Shown piece by piece: positions 1-11,800 of a DNA stretch of 64,000 nt. Under the pieces are notes generated by a model. It was given only the letters and a program-made list of their open reading frames with translations. It was not told the DNA's origin and made no database searches. Source of the DNA: Cyrtodaria siliqua (Eukaryota > Mollusca > Bivalvia > Adapedonta > Hiatellidae); assembly GCA_037043455.1 (NCBI GenBank), contig JAWPHD010000139.1, positions 434,001 through 498,000 on the forward strand, in the 5' to 3' direction. How positions within the stretch are numbered: position 1 is the first letter of the stretch; each line of letters starts with the position of its first letter. Both the position numbers and the translations under genes were made by a program.

Positions 1-389
1 TGGTGCATGAGCTTTCGTCCCTCGGGTTTTCTGGTCGTACCCTAGATTAGTTTTCTCTTTAGTTGCAACTACTATGGTTGTTCAGTACGATTCTGGATAC
101 ATCCTGAGATGTTTTATTATTTTTTATGTGTTTCTTTAGTTAGTTTCTCAGGATGTGGACTTTATTGTTAGAGAATTCCTTTTGATGGGATGTATTTTTG
201 TTTACACTGTCTTGTCTATTTGAGCGCTGAAGACAGGATAATAGCGAGGATTGTGCGCATATAAAATCGATTCAAGCTAAGCAGTGGGCCTTATTGCCTA
301 CTGACCGTTCCAAGTCGGTAACCCTGTCTTCACCACCCTTTCTGTTGTTTTTTGTCTCTTTCATTGTATTTTCAAGTCCTTGTTTGCAG

Positions 390-582
390 TACAGTGCGGA
401 CCTACGATGCCTTTGCGCTCGGACGCTGTGGTTTCTATAGGACCCTATATCTCATTTTTGACGAAAAAAAACCGGAAAACGCGACGGATGTAGCAAATGA
501 CGCAGAAGGGACGAAAGTTGCGAATGACGAAGAGGAGATTGACGTTACTAAATACGGAACGGTTGACGATTCTCGGTGCTGA
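390..582 (+). CDS. Terminal coding exon of an unidentified gene (3' end)
   Basis: This looks like the last coding exon of a gene that begins left of the window. A pyrimidine-rich tract ending in TTTGCAG places the acceptor just before 390. The open frame starts with one base completing a split codon, runs 63 further codons and stops at TGA 580-582. The N-terminal part is hydrophobic and aromatic (TYDAFALGRCGFYRTLYLIF). It is followed by a charged, acidic tail (EEEIDVTKYG). That could be the last membrane segment and cytoplasmic tail of a transporter, but I do not recognise the family. Base composition is less AT-rich than the flanks, and AATAAA follows the stop by about 90 bp. No upstream exon was found in 1-389. 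Confidence 0.55.
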
Positions 583-671
583 CGGACAGTAGAACAGACA
601 TCATATATGATTTTACATTAATAATACCTCCAAAATGGGAAAACGTAGACTTTTTAGCATACCTTTTGCAA

Positions 672-677
672 AATAAA
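672..677 (+). terminator. Polyadenylation signal AATAAA
   Basis: A canonical AATAAA lies about 90 bp after the TGA of the exon at 390-582. The spacing fits a short 3' UTR. It supports that exon being a real gene end. Confidence 0.5.
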
Positions 678-682
678 ATATT

Positions 683-1628
683 CATCTTGTATTGGGAACT
701 GGATTGATGCAGCGAAGGAGAGTTTCTTGTACTTGCATCATTTTAACACTGAGTTTTATCTGTGAGTATATACTGAATCTTACACTGCATTGTCTTATTG
801 TATGTAATAGTTTTATATTAAACAATTAAAATGAAGAAAAGTTTGTGTTTGTACAATAAGTCGAGTTATTGGAGTTTAAATCTATACTGACCAGCATAAT
901 ATCCCCAAATAAAGTTCCAGTCAGTCTGATAACGTGTGAACGATTTCAAGAAAACCGTATCAATGATGGTTGAGATAAACTACAATACCAGTATGTGTGT
1001 AAATAGTGTCAACATACGAAGTCTGACACTTATAATAGCTGTAAACCTATGTGTTTCTGGTATATATACTGAAGCGAAAAAGCTGCTGTTAATCGATAGG
1101 TACATGGCTGCATAAGGCATAAGTCCTTTCCTTTCGAAAATAATACCTAAAACAACACGTAACACAGAAAATAGTATTCCTTCAAAGTTTCAATATTGAC
1201 AGAGTACGCGTTTGGCTCAAGCATGTGAGCTAACTTAGGATGCAAAATTTTGCAAACTCTTTACGTTAAATACAGGACTAAAATGGCTCATTTTTGCAAA
1301 GAGGAACTTCTTGTTATAAAGTGTACTGTGATTAAAAAGTCTACAGCATCACAGTTGTGTCCTTTCCCTAACTGCAACTTTTTTTTTACAAAACATCTTG
1401 GGGATTTCTTTTGTAATATTTTTTGGAATTGAGTGTGCAGAATCAGGGAGTAAGTATACTTGCAGTATATACAATTTATAGCGGAAATTCTCGAGTTGCG
1501 TTTCGTTTTTCGCTTTAGTATATATATTCACGGTCAATGAAAACGCACCACAAAACACATAGTTTTAAAAGTTAAAACTTTTTTTACGTGCATATCTGGA
1601 TTCAGTGTATACACATTGGTGTACTGAA
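683..1628. other. Intergenic, nothing recognised
   Basis: AT-rich sequence with short chance open frames only. No exon with splice signals, no repeat array and no recognisable mobile element was found. Confidence 0.4.
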
Positions 1629-1949
1629 ATGAATATGGGTTCCCTAGAATTATACGATTACCAGCTACAGAAATGGGTTCCGTACGTTGCAGCCAAATGC
1701 TATCAACACATCAAAGATCTAAGAGACGGTTTGCGTTCGGCCCGATCCTAAGGGGCGTTATATCGTGGGCAGCGGGGCTAGAAATAGGAGATTGAAAGAA
1801 GTAGAAGAAAAAGCTATTCAAGGCCAGTAGTCAATCTCGTGACACCCATGGCTCAAGCGATCGAGATTGCTAAATCGGAAATAAGGAGAAATGAGGAAAC
1901 CAATCAGAGAGTCAAAAGAGTGAAAGCAGACTCAAAAAAAGAGGAGTAA
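1629..1949 (+). pseudogene. Decayed coding relic, basic C-terminus, unknown family
   Basis: A broken open frame begins with ATG at 1629. It reads LYDYQLQKWVPYVAAKCYQ and stops near 1748. A frame-shifted continuation reads GRYIVGSGARNRRLKEVEEK and stops near 1830. A third frame reads VTPMAQAIEIAKSEIRRNEE, then a lysine/arginine-rich end, and stops at TAA 1947-1949. The three pieces have protein-like composition (amphipathic, charged helix) and abut without gaps. Two single-base indels in one former ORF explain this better than three chance frames. It is probably derived from a mobile element, but the family is not identified. Confidence 0.5.
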
Positions 1950-2990
1950 ACGCTCTAGGAAACTTACTGGAACTCTTTATGACCAAAGCTTGCTGTAACA
2001 CCGATTCTGTATACATTTGAGAACACTACATAATCAGACAAACCATTTAAATACAATGGAAAGCAAAATGAGGAAACTTATAATGAGTTTGTAATGTGGT
2101 ATGCCGCATAAAAAGCAGAGACAAAGCTACTAACAACAGTTTATTTATTGTTAAAGATTGTGTATTCAAAGTAAATACAATATTGTAAACATCAATTTAT
2201 GAATTATTTATCATTTATAATCCTGTTTGCAAACTGTTTTATAAGTTTGTCATTTTTCTTCCGATTATTTACGGAAAAGTTATCGAGTAACGCGACTTAT
2301 CTAAGCTCGAGGTTATCAAAAAGTGTCCTTATAAACGAAAATACTTCATTGGTCTTTGCATATTATAATCTTATTGGTCAGTCTTATCATTATAAATAGA
2401 AAATCAGCTGTCATGGCTATTTATAGAGATACATGTTCCAACTTGTCTCAAACCTCCTATGATCGGATATTGGTCGGTTATTGTCTTATCATCTCTGTTT
2501 TTGTGTCATAAACATCCTTTAACGTCTTCACGCCTTTATTAGGTTAGCTCGAATGTATTCGTCCAATAAATGTTTCATTCAAAAATGATGTCACGCATCC
2601 ACTCTTGAAATGTACAACATTGCTTTTTATATATTTCGCAAGAACTTATCGCGAAAGTATCGTAAGTTTCCCATCAAAGTAATGAAGCTTCCACCGACTT
2701 TTTAGTCGGAGAGAGATAATACATCTATTGTCTTATCAACGTGAGATTAAATGCTATCCACAGAGGGATGGGATGTTGTATACTTGTATAACTGTCGGGA
2801 ATCCATTGAACTAACTGTAAAAATAAAAACTGCAACTCTCTTTTATAACTTATAATGAGCTAGAATGTATCGACCAATCAAAACGAACCTCAAATCAAAA
2901 CGGACATTAAGGCATGGTGTGTTTTCTCTCTGTTGTAAATTTATAAACAACATATAAAGACCAGCGAAAACATTACATCTAATAAAACAG
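1950..2990. other. Intergenic, nothing recognised
   Basis: Very AT-rich sequence. No exon, RNA gene or repeat array could be supported. Confidence 0.4.
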
Positions 2991-3046
2991 TGTGTGTATG
3001 CGTGTGCGTGTGCGTGCGCGTGTGTGAGTGTGTGTGTGTGTGTGTT
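2991..3046. repeat. (TG)n microsatellite
   Basis: Nearly pure TG dinucleotides with occasional C or A interruptions (tgtgcgtg). Such tracts can form Z-DNA. Confidence 0.9.
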
Positions 3047-3535
3047 ATGTCAGTTTGCCACTTTACTTGTGTATGATGACCGGACAGATTGTGGATCCCA
3101 TGATGTTACTCTTCAATCTTGTCTTGTCATACCCAAAACAGTTTAGTCTGTTGTTTCTCTGGCTTTTGCCTTGCTTTTTGATTAACCGATTTTATTCACG
3201 CATTGATTTACGCATACATGACGTCAAAATGTTAACGACTTCTAAGCGTACAACATCGTCGCACTAGATAAACTTGTTGACGTCACTTGCTGCTTCACGC
3301 AAATTAAAAGTAACAAATTGACATACGGTTAATCAATACAACCTTAAAGTTACTGTCGCCATATACATTTTTGAAAGACTCATATAGTCTCTTAAAATCT
3401 CGTGAGTGGAGATCTTAAGCATCCATATCTGCCCAGGCTTTGGTTCTGATTACTCGTAGCATAACGTAGCGAAGAAATAAGAAGCCACAATTGCTAACTT
3501 TGTATCAGACAACCATCATAAGCAGTATTAAATAG

Positions 3536-3694
3536 AGTTTAATAACCAGTGTTTTTGAGATACGGGAAATATCTCCCGAGGTAGAGAAATGGCCCCGATA
3601 TAAGAACGAGTGCGGAGAACGAGTTCTTATATCAGGGCCATTTCTCTACCGAGGGAGATATTTTCAGTATCTCAAAAACACTGGTTATTAAACT
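3536..3694. repeat. Palindromic hairpin element 1
   Basis: Two ~75-bp arms are near-perfect reverse complements around a few central bases. The ends are agtttaataaccagtg and its complement. The arms contain gggaaatatctcccgag. This is typical of foldback or MITE-like non-coding elements. Confidence 0.85.
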
Positions 3695-3962
3695 ATATAT
3701 TACATAATTTAAAATGATATTTGATTAATATTTCTAATGATTCACGTCTTTTAACACCAGTTTGCACGAGAACACCAAGACGACGTTACGTCATCCAAGA
3801 CGACGTTTCGTCATACAAAAAAAACCAAGTGGAACCGGAACTCTTCGTTAATTTCATTAATCGTTATTTCCTAGTGGCGGAATCTGACGACGACGTCCGT
3901 AAAACAATCGGAACGTCATTTGGCATTCCCGCCACTGACGGAAAAGGCCGAGCAATGTTCCG

Positions 3963-4001
3963 TACTGGGAAATATCTCCCACTGGGAGATATTTCCCAGT
4001 A
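3963..4001. repeat. Short perfect palindrome
   Basis: The sequence actgggaaatatctccca is followed at once by its reverse complement. The core (aaatatctccc) matches the arms of the hairpin at 3536-3694. Both, and the palindrome near 4.6 kb, may be ends of one composite element of about 1.2 kb. Confidence 0.75.
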
Positions 4002-4558
4002 GAGCAAACGAGTAGATATAGCTTTTCTATTCCGAGTATTTCCTATACAAATCACAGACAAGTATGTAATATAAAGGGCGAGACGCGACCTGGAAGAGTT
4101 CTCGATACCAATCAAAATATTATTTTTTAGAAAAATAGTATAAAATACTCAATGCTGATTGGTTATTGAGCGGGTTTTAACTTGTATATCAAAACCTCTA
4201 AACTCACATCCTTCAACCGTCAGGACGTCATTTAAAACGATTTTAAACGTCAGAAAACATCCATAACAACGATATATTATATATTCTGGGATGAATTATA
4301 CAAATTTCCCAGTTTGAGATAATCTATAACATATCCCTTGCTCTACTGTGCTATCTCGCCTAGTGTGCAAGTTAGCACAGTAGCCAAATGTTATGAACTA
4401 AACGATAGACGTCACGATATTACGTCACGAATTGACGACATGATATTACTCCGCGCTGTCGCCAAAGGAGTGACAGAAGAAGGAATACGTGTGTCAAAAG
4501 ACCATTGGAAAGAAATTAATCACAGAATATATATTATATAGTTGTATTAACATTTTTA

Positions 4559-4710
4559 TCGTGAAACGGAAAATAATTCACTCGTGAGAAATATTCTTGC
4601 GATATAGAAACTCGTGCGTTTTTATTGCGATATAGAAACTCATGCGAAAACGCACTCGTTTCTATATCGCAAGAATCTTTCTTACTCGGGAATTATTTCC
4701 CGTATCACTA
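4559..4710. repeat. Palindromic hairpin element 2
   Basis: The arms contain gcgatatagaaactcg, which is repeated once on the left, and its complement on the right. Outer arms run from cgtgaaacggaaaataattc to gaattatttcccgtatcac. It is an imperfect palindrome. Confidence 0.75.
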
Positions 4711-5566
4711 CAACAATGTTAATTAAATTCTATATTTTAAATGTTGATCAAACAACAAGTGGACATTTGTTAAAAGCAGGATAAAGCTGTATAATTTCTT
4801 CGTTTGGTGTTGAGATGTGCATACAGTGTAAGTTATGAGCATTTGGTTGTATTATGTTAAATCTCTCGAAAATGTGTGTATCACATTCCGTAGAACCATG
4901 ACAGATAAAAAATAAAATATTTCTAGTGGGTTTATATTGTACGAGATCAAAACCTGGTGTTTGGGACTTTAAACACACCGAAACCGCAGGCCTACGGTAC
5001 TTTCTACCGATGCTGTTCAAGACCCACCCACCAAGTATTGATCAACCGCTGAAATGTTTTATTTCTTATGATACACAGATCGCCTTCAATCCTTTAAAAC
5101 AAAATCAGATTAGTGTACAGATGAATGAAAATTAATATATATTTCAATATAAAACATAAATAAATAATAGACACACATTTTTAATACTTTTGACTGAAAC
5201 ATGTATGAAAACAAACAATAACTAATACATCAACATATAGGAAGCAAATCAATGCATTTCGTTTCGGAAACATGGAAAACATGACTTATATAAAACGGAT
5301 TCTGGAGTCAATCACGCTCTTGTTTCATACACATTTGACATTCACGTAATACCACGGAACAACTGTTTTCTATAAACGATAACACGCTGGGTTAAGTAGC
5401 ATAATAAAGTCAATAATGTATACATGTTGTATGGATGTGTGACTTCCGGCGGCGATACATCCTGTCCCGTGTGCTATATTCTATTTATTTTTAAGATAGA
5501 GTGGGCAGGTGCATATGTGGCGCAAATAGAACAAAATACATTGATTATATTAAATACAATAGGAGT

Positions 5567-5720
5567 ATTACTATAGTAATTTGTTCTGGAAGTTTGTATC
5601 ACCTCGAGTAGGTAAATGCCAGATCAGGATGGCACGAGAGGCGTAGCCTCGAGTGTCATCCTGATCTGGCATTTACCTACGAGAGGTGATACAAACTTCA
5701 GAACAAGTTACTATAGTAAT
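5567..5720. repeat. Palindromic hairpin element 3
   Basis: The ends are attactatagtaat. The arms contain gaagtttgtatcacctcg and ggtaaatgccagatcagga, with near-perfect complements on the right. A loop of roughly ten bases lies around gaggcgtagcctc. Confidence 0.85.
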
Positions 5721-6935
5721 GATCCTTTTATTATATACCTCTTTACATATCATTAAAATAGAATACATGTATCAAAAACAACAAATTAAAATAAAGTCAA
5801 ATTAACTGAAAACCACCAACAGGAAAGACATGAAAACATGTATATTACACGCGCATGAAAACATGTACATTACATTGCAACAACTACAGTACACCTGTGT
5901 TCATTACACATCAAATTCTGGTGGATTTACCACTGACATAATCAGAAATTAATTAATTAACCCACAATGTTTACAAACGCACAAACAAACATTCTGATAG
6001 TTCACATTCTGATAGTTCACATTTCATATTAAAACATCCATTGTTCTTAATATATTACTAGCTGGGCAATCCCCAACATTCCAATCTGACATTTTCCAAA
6101 ATCTATTTTTAGTAGCATACTGATAACCTGTAGTGTGATAGCCTGTAGTGTGATACGGATTGTTGTATTCCATTGAAAGAAAATGAAGGTACTATGTATG
6201 TCTTATTGATAGGCATATAATAAATTCAAATATACCACAACATATACTACAATTAAAAAGAAAGAAATGTCTCACATAAACTCAAATCCGAGTCTGATAG
6301 TTGTGAATAATTGAAGTTTGCATGTCATGACATAGAAGTACGACATATAGGCCGGTTGAAGAAGAAGAAGTGTGGCAATGGTATAAAATACAATATAATA
6401 TGTTTTGCTATATTGACTGTTAATTATTTACGTTTCTGAGAAAACCCATGTACAGAAATATTATCGAAACAAAAAGTCAGATGATCTTGGAATGGAAAGA
6501 TACGACCCTTCTATACATTGGTTTGATTCTACGTACATGATTAAACACTATATTGTGCATGTGTGTACATCTGTTAAAGTCCCTATCTCGCCATCAACAG
6601 GCACATTTTACAACAGATGTACACCGGTTCTAGACCTACTAACGACGAGGTATTTAACTTATATATTTTGAAATTACAAACTCTATGGACACAATTTAAA
6701 CGGTTTTACCCAGCCAGACCAAATCCCAAAATTGGAGAGTCGAATTAAGAGTCACCAACTCATAATTCATTTTACGCATATGTTAAGACCCCATGAATAA
6801 ATATATGCTTTTAAGCGGCACACATACATAATTATATGACCCGAACACCTGGATAGAGTTTTGATAAACGGTTTTGTAATTTAATGTTGCCGTTATTTGG
6901 TGGGTTAGTTTCTTCAAAAAAAAAAAGATGCATAT
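5721..6935. other. Intergenic, nothing recognised
   Basis: AT-rich DNA with no supported exon or repeat array. A short tandem duplication (acattctgatagttc) lies near 5990-6020. Confidence 0.4.
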
Positions 6936-7378
6936 TTCAAATTAACATTCGTTGTATCTGATACCGAATTAGAACTGTGACGTATAGTATAAAGTTTTAC
7001 TGGAGTTAATTAAGTATCACTATCAATATCTATAATCTTCAAATATCATGTTCAGCCTATGTAAGCGCTGTCAACACCTCACATTGGGTATGTACCATAC
7101 ACATATGAAGACGCTTCGACTTGTAAGCATTGACAGCTGCCATAATCATATCCTTAGGGTGAACATTCTTATATATCACCATCTCATGAATTTAATATTT
7201 GTACATCATTACTGGAATGGCGGTCAAATATTCCATTTCCTGCCGTCGTAAGTGTTGGACGGATAGTTGTGCAGGAAAACTTTTCAATAAATGACAATAT
7301 TCAGAAGGTTATATTATTCATAATGCTGTAACATTATCATATTAAAAATACGTAAAATGATGTATTATTTATGTGAAA

Positions 7379-7940
7379 AAGGAGAAAAGGGACGCAAACA
7401 ATAACTAATCACCCTAAAAACACCCAAACAATAACTAATCAATCTAAACAGACCCAAACAATAACTAATCACTCTAATTAAACCCAAACAATACTTAAAC
7501 AATCTAAACACTCGTACATAACAGTATAGACGTAAACAATAACTAATCACTCTAAACAGACCCAAACAAAAACTAATCAATCTAAACACTCGTATATAAC
7601 AGTATAGACTCAAACAATAACTAATCACTCTAAACAAACCCAAACAATACCTAATCAATCTAAACACTCGTACATAACAGTATAGACGTAAACAATAACT
7701 TATCACTCTAAACAGACCCAAACAATAACTAATCAATCTAAACACTCGTACATAACAGTTTAGACTCAACCAATAACTAATCACTCTAAACACTCTTACA
7801 TAACAATATAGACCCAAACAATAACTAATCACTCTAAACACTCGTACATAACAATATAGACCCACACAATAACTTATCACTGTACATAACAGTATAGACG
7901 CAAACAATAACTAATCACTCTTAACACTCGTACATAACAT
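7379..7940. repeat. Minisatellite with 48-bp and 30-bp units
   Basis: Head-to-tail units are built from aataactaatcactctaaac, then either actcgtacataacagtatag plus acccaaac (48 bp) or gacccaaac directly (30 bp). Both lengths are multiples of three, so a 180-codon minus-strand frame stays open. That frame repeats SYCLGLYCYVRVFR and is not evidence of a gene. The array continues at 8491-8583 beyond an inserted element. It lies downstream of the PAN-CUB stop codon. Confidence 0.9.
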
Positions 7941-8484
7941 TATTAATTAACTACTTAATATCTGCCGTGGTTTGCAGGAAACTGCACGCATCATATGGTA
8001 AATAAAGGTCAATATGGAGAGAAACTCGGTCAATAAGAGAAAACTCGGCCAATATGAAATTCAAGCAATCTGACTGTATAAGCCAACACGGCCAATATGA
8101 CCAAGGCTTTGTTTTCTTTAAGGACGCCATTTTGAAGAAAGAAAACACAACGTCGCAGCTATGTTCGCCTATCTAATGTAGACAATCAAAATATTTAAGG
8201 TTTGATTATTTGTAAATTCGGCTACATCGACTTCGCTGAAATATAGCTGTTATCAAGTTCGTGTGTGATTTTCCCACGCGACATCGAGCGGTAACAGTGG
8301 AAGATTTATTTGAATCAGATACTTGTTGAGAATATATCTCTTGTTTTTTCTTACCTGTAAATGATATTTAAAACATAGGAATAAAGAGAGATATTAAGTA
8401 GTTAATTAATAAAAATGTTCGGCCGCGGGCCAATATAACAGTCCTTGGACCAATAACAGGTCCAATATGAAAATACTTAATTAA
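7941..8484. mobile_element. MITE-like insertion with TAACAT target duplication
   Basis: The insertion splits the minisatellite; the duplicate copy near 63.1 kb is uninterrupted. It is flanked by TAACAT at 7935-7940 and 8485-8490. A perfect 22-bp inverted repeat, beginning attaattaactacttaatat, lies at 7942-7963 and 8389-8410. The outer right end (tacttaattaa) also inversely resembles the left end. The interior has ggccaatatga-type motifs and no ORF. Confidence 0.75.
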
Positions 8485-8490
8485 TAACAT

Positions 8491-8583
8491 CATAGTATAG
8501 ACCCAAACAATAACTTATCACTCGTGCATAACAAGATAGACGCAAACAATAACTAATCACTCTAAACACTCGTACATAACAAT
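8491..8583. repeat. Continuation of the 48/30-bp minisatellite
   Basis: Two further units of the array seen at 7379-7940, separated from it by the inserted element. Confidence 0.85.
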
Positions 8584-8741
8584 ATATCTTGACTGCAAGT
8601 TATATCCGAAATGAAGGTATAATTCACAAATGGTGCATGGTAATTTAGACGACTCAATTTCGCGTTGATCCATAAAACTGTCTCTGCTCTGACTGCAAAA
8701 TTAAGTATAAATACGTCCATACAGCAAGCACTAGTTAGGAA

Positions 8742-8868
8742 CTACACCGATATGAAGCAAACTGTGCTTTTAAAGCCTGTCATTTCAGCCTGACGATCAG
8801 TCTCAAAACGGACCAACATTTGATTGCCCGTTGTTGTAATTGTTGGAGGGATGGTGGTGGAACAGAAC
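8742..8868 (-). CDS. PAN-CUB gene exon 5 (CUB C-terminus, stop)
   Basis: Last exon. The acceptor is TTTCATTTAAAG before 8868. Its first base completes the lysine codon split by intron 4. It encodes FCSTTIPPTITTTGN, then QMLVRFETDR, and MTGFKSTVCF, and ends with TAG at 8744-8742. It matches the end of CUB domains: cysteine 4, then 'P.tItttGNqmlVrFetD', then 'GF'. No AATAAA was found between the stop and the minisatellite below 8583. Confidence 0.88.
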
Positions 8869-11800
8869 CTTTAAATGAAAGAAAACACGAAGATAATCAA
8901 TATTATAATAACAACAACTAGTATAGTATTGATGAGTATACTAATGTAAGAAGTGAGACTGGATGACCACAGCAAGACAATACAATTTGCATTCGTTTGT
9001 TAGTTCGTTATTTCTGAAACATGAATGTTCAACCCTTAAAAATGGTAAAAATGTACAGATGCTTATATGAGTACATATTGTTACATGTACATGTATACTA
9101 TAGCTATACATACAAAGGGGAACCAATGTCAAACATTGCATATTTATTTACCAAACTCTCCAGTAGTTCATGCATCTTCATGCAAATGTATGTGATAATA
9201 GCGGCTTAATATTGGGTCGCAACTAAACACTACTGTCAGTAGATGAAAATAGTCACTACCTTCAAATAAAAACAGAGTCAAATCCTAATTCTTCTTCTAT
9301 GAGTAACAAATGAATACATACTTGATTGCTGGAGTGCTTGTATTTGTAGGACCGTCATATACAGATACAGAATCGTAGCTGCACTGAGCATCAGGTTCTA
9401 TATCAACTTCGGAAAACGTGATCTGTAATCATCACGTATCGTGAAAGAGCACTGTTAACATTTCAATAATAAAATATCTGAACGACAGACAACTCTGATT
9501 GTGTGTTTACCAGTGGCTATGTTAATATGCAAGAAGACAGCTGTGACAAATACGTGTGTAAAATTTAGCGACTTTTCCTCTAGAAATGGTTTCGCCGTCA
9601 TATGCATACTATCTTCGTCATGGCTTAAATTTAAGTACTATTGGCATTTTAAATATTGAGTTCTGCTCAACCCGGGGCTAGAGGGCGTGAACGGTAGCAA
9701 TCATTTTCCACTACCGCTCATTCAAACCGATTTATCGTGTTCGACGATTTCCAAATTTTTTCTTTCATACATTCATACATTTTTTTCAATCAATGTTTTC
9801 ATATTTAAAGTTTTACTAGAAATATTATACATGTTAGTTGATAAAACATATTCCTTAGTTTATATAAGTAGTTTGAGATCGATGAACCCGAAGGCCGCGG
9901 TTGAGGTTGAACCGATGTAAACACTGCTGCAAGTGTGTGTGTGTGTGTGTGGGGGGGGGGGGGGACTATAGGTTTGCACCTCGTCCGTCCTTCCGTCCGT
10001 CGTGGGGGGGGGGGGGGGGGGCGAGGGGAGCTATAGGTTTGCACCTCGTCCTTCCGTCCGTCCTTCCGTCCGTCCTTCCGAATGCTTGTCCGGGCCATAT
10101 TTTCAATACTATAAGACTTTGAGATTCCAAACTTGGTATGTGGATACATCTTGGGATAGCGGTGTGTCGCGTACCAACATAAGGTCACTGTGACCTTAAC
10201 CTTGACGTCTGTCATAGGAAATGCTTGTCCAGACCGTATTTTCAATACTATAACACTTAGAGATACCAAACTTGGTATGTGAATACATCTTTGGATATCG
10301 GTGTGTCGCGTACCAAAATAAGGTATTTTTGACCTTGACCTTGACCTGTGACCTCTGTCATAGAAATGCATAGAAAATGCTTGTCCGGGCCATTTTTTCA
10401 ATACTATAAGACTTTGAGATACCAAACTTGGTATGTGGATACATCTTGGAATAGCTGCGTGTCGCGTACCAAAATAAGGTCACTGTGACCTTGACCTGTG
10501 ACCTCTGTCATAGAAAATGCTTGTCCAGACCGTATTTTCAATACTATAACACTTAGAGATACCAAACTTGATATTTGAATACATCCTTGAATAGCGGTAT
10601 GTCGCATACTAACATAAGGTCATTGTGATCTTAACCTGTGACCTCTGTCATAGAAAATGTATAGAAAATGTTTGTCCGGGCCATATTTTCTTGGAATAGC
10701 TGTGTGTCGCGTACCAAAATAAGGTCACTGTGACCTTGACCTGTGACCTGTGACCTCTGTCATAGAAAATACTTGTCCAAACCGTATTTTCAATACTATA
10801 ACACTTAGAGATACAAAACTTGGTAATGTGAATACATCTTGGGATAGCGATGTACCAAAATAAGGTCATTGTGAACTTGACCTTGACCTGTGACCTCTGT
10901 CATAGAAAATGCTTGTCTGGATCGTATTTTCAACACTGTAACACTTAAAGATACAAAACTTGGTATGTGGATACATCTTGGGATAGCGGTATGTCGCGTA
11001 CCAAAATAAGGTCACTGTGACCTTTACCTTGACCTTAGACCTCTGTCATAGAAAATGCTAGTCCAGACCGTATTTTCAATACTATAAAATTTAGAGATAC
11101 TAAACTTGGTAATGTGAATACATCTTGGGATAGCGTTGTGTCGCATACCAAAATTAATTCATTGTGACCTTGACCTTGACCTGTGACCTATGTCATAGAA
11201 AATACTTGTCTGGACCGTATTTTCAATACTATAACACTTAGAGATACCAAACTTGGTATTAGGATACATCTTGGGATAGCGGTGTGTCGCGTAACAAAAT
11301 AAGGTCATTGTGACATTGATCTTTGACCTCCATCATAGGAAATGTCTGGAAAATGCTTGTCTGGGCCGGTGGGGACTATGGATTGCCCTGCAATTATTGA
11401 TGCTCTTGTTTATCAAAGAGCTGTAGGCATACTTATGAACACATATCAAAGCATATGACAATGTGATATTTTAAAATGAAAACGCTGTTTAAAATCAATC
11501 GAGATGAAACATAAACATACTATAATGTATACATAAACATAGACACATTTGTATAGTGTATACATCATTACTGCTTTTAACCCATGGAATTAACAATATG
11601 TAAAAGTAAACTAGACTATGCTACATTTAGATTCGATTACCCATTTCAAGCATTTGTTGGAATATATATTCAATGATGTAGAGGTTTTAATTTCGAGGGG
11701 AATACTATTCCATACTAAAGTTCCAGAATATAATAAGCTCCCTTATCAGTTCGTTATTTGGCTTAGGTATTATGAAATGTCTATTGATCTCAGTTGCATT

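Larger units (their letters stand above)
6936..9933. repeat. Segmental duplication A (inverted copy at 61755-64000)
   Basis: This segment is the reverse complement of 61755-64000 at high identity. It includes exons 4 and 5 of the PAN-CUB gene, intron 4, and the 48/30-bp minisatellite. The right edge is sharp, at ctgctgcaag followed by a GT/poly-G tract. The left edge is set only by the window end of the other copy. A 544-bp insertion (7941-8484) exists only in this copy. Confidence 0.9.

Noticed and set aside
3721..4002. 93-codon plus-strand frame
   Set aside because: It runs into the short palindrome at 3963-4001 and lies between hairpin elements. No family features were seen.
7365..7907. 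180-codon minus-strand open frame with SYCLGLYCYVRVFR repeats
   Set aside because: It lies wholly in a minisatellite whose unit lengths (48 and 30 bp) are divisible by three. The frame is a by-product, and the inverted copy has the same effect.
8941..9141. 66-codon frame conserved at 62537-62737
   Set aside because: Conservation is explained by the segmental duplication. It lies inside intron 4 and has no splice or domain support.
9805..10425. 206-codon minus-strand open frame
   Set aside because: It spans poly-G, CGTCC repeats and the TGACCT minisatellite, with no conserved protein features.
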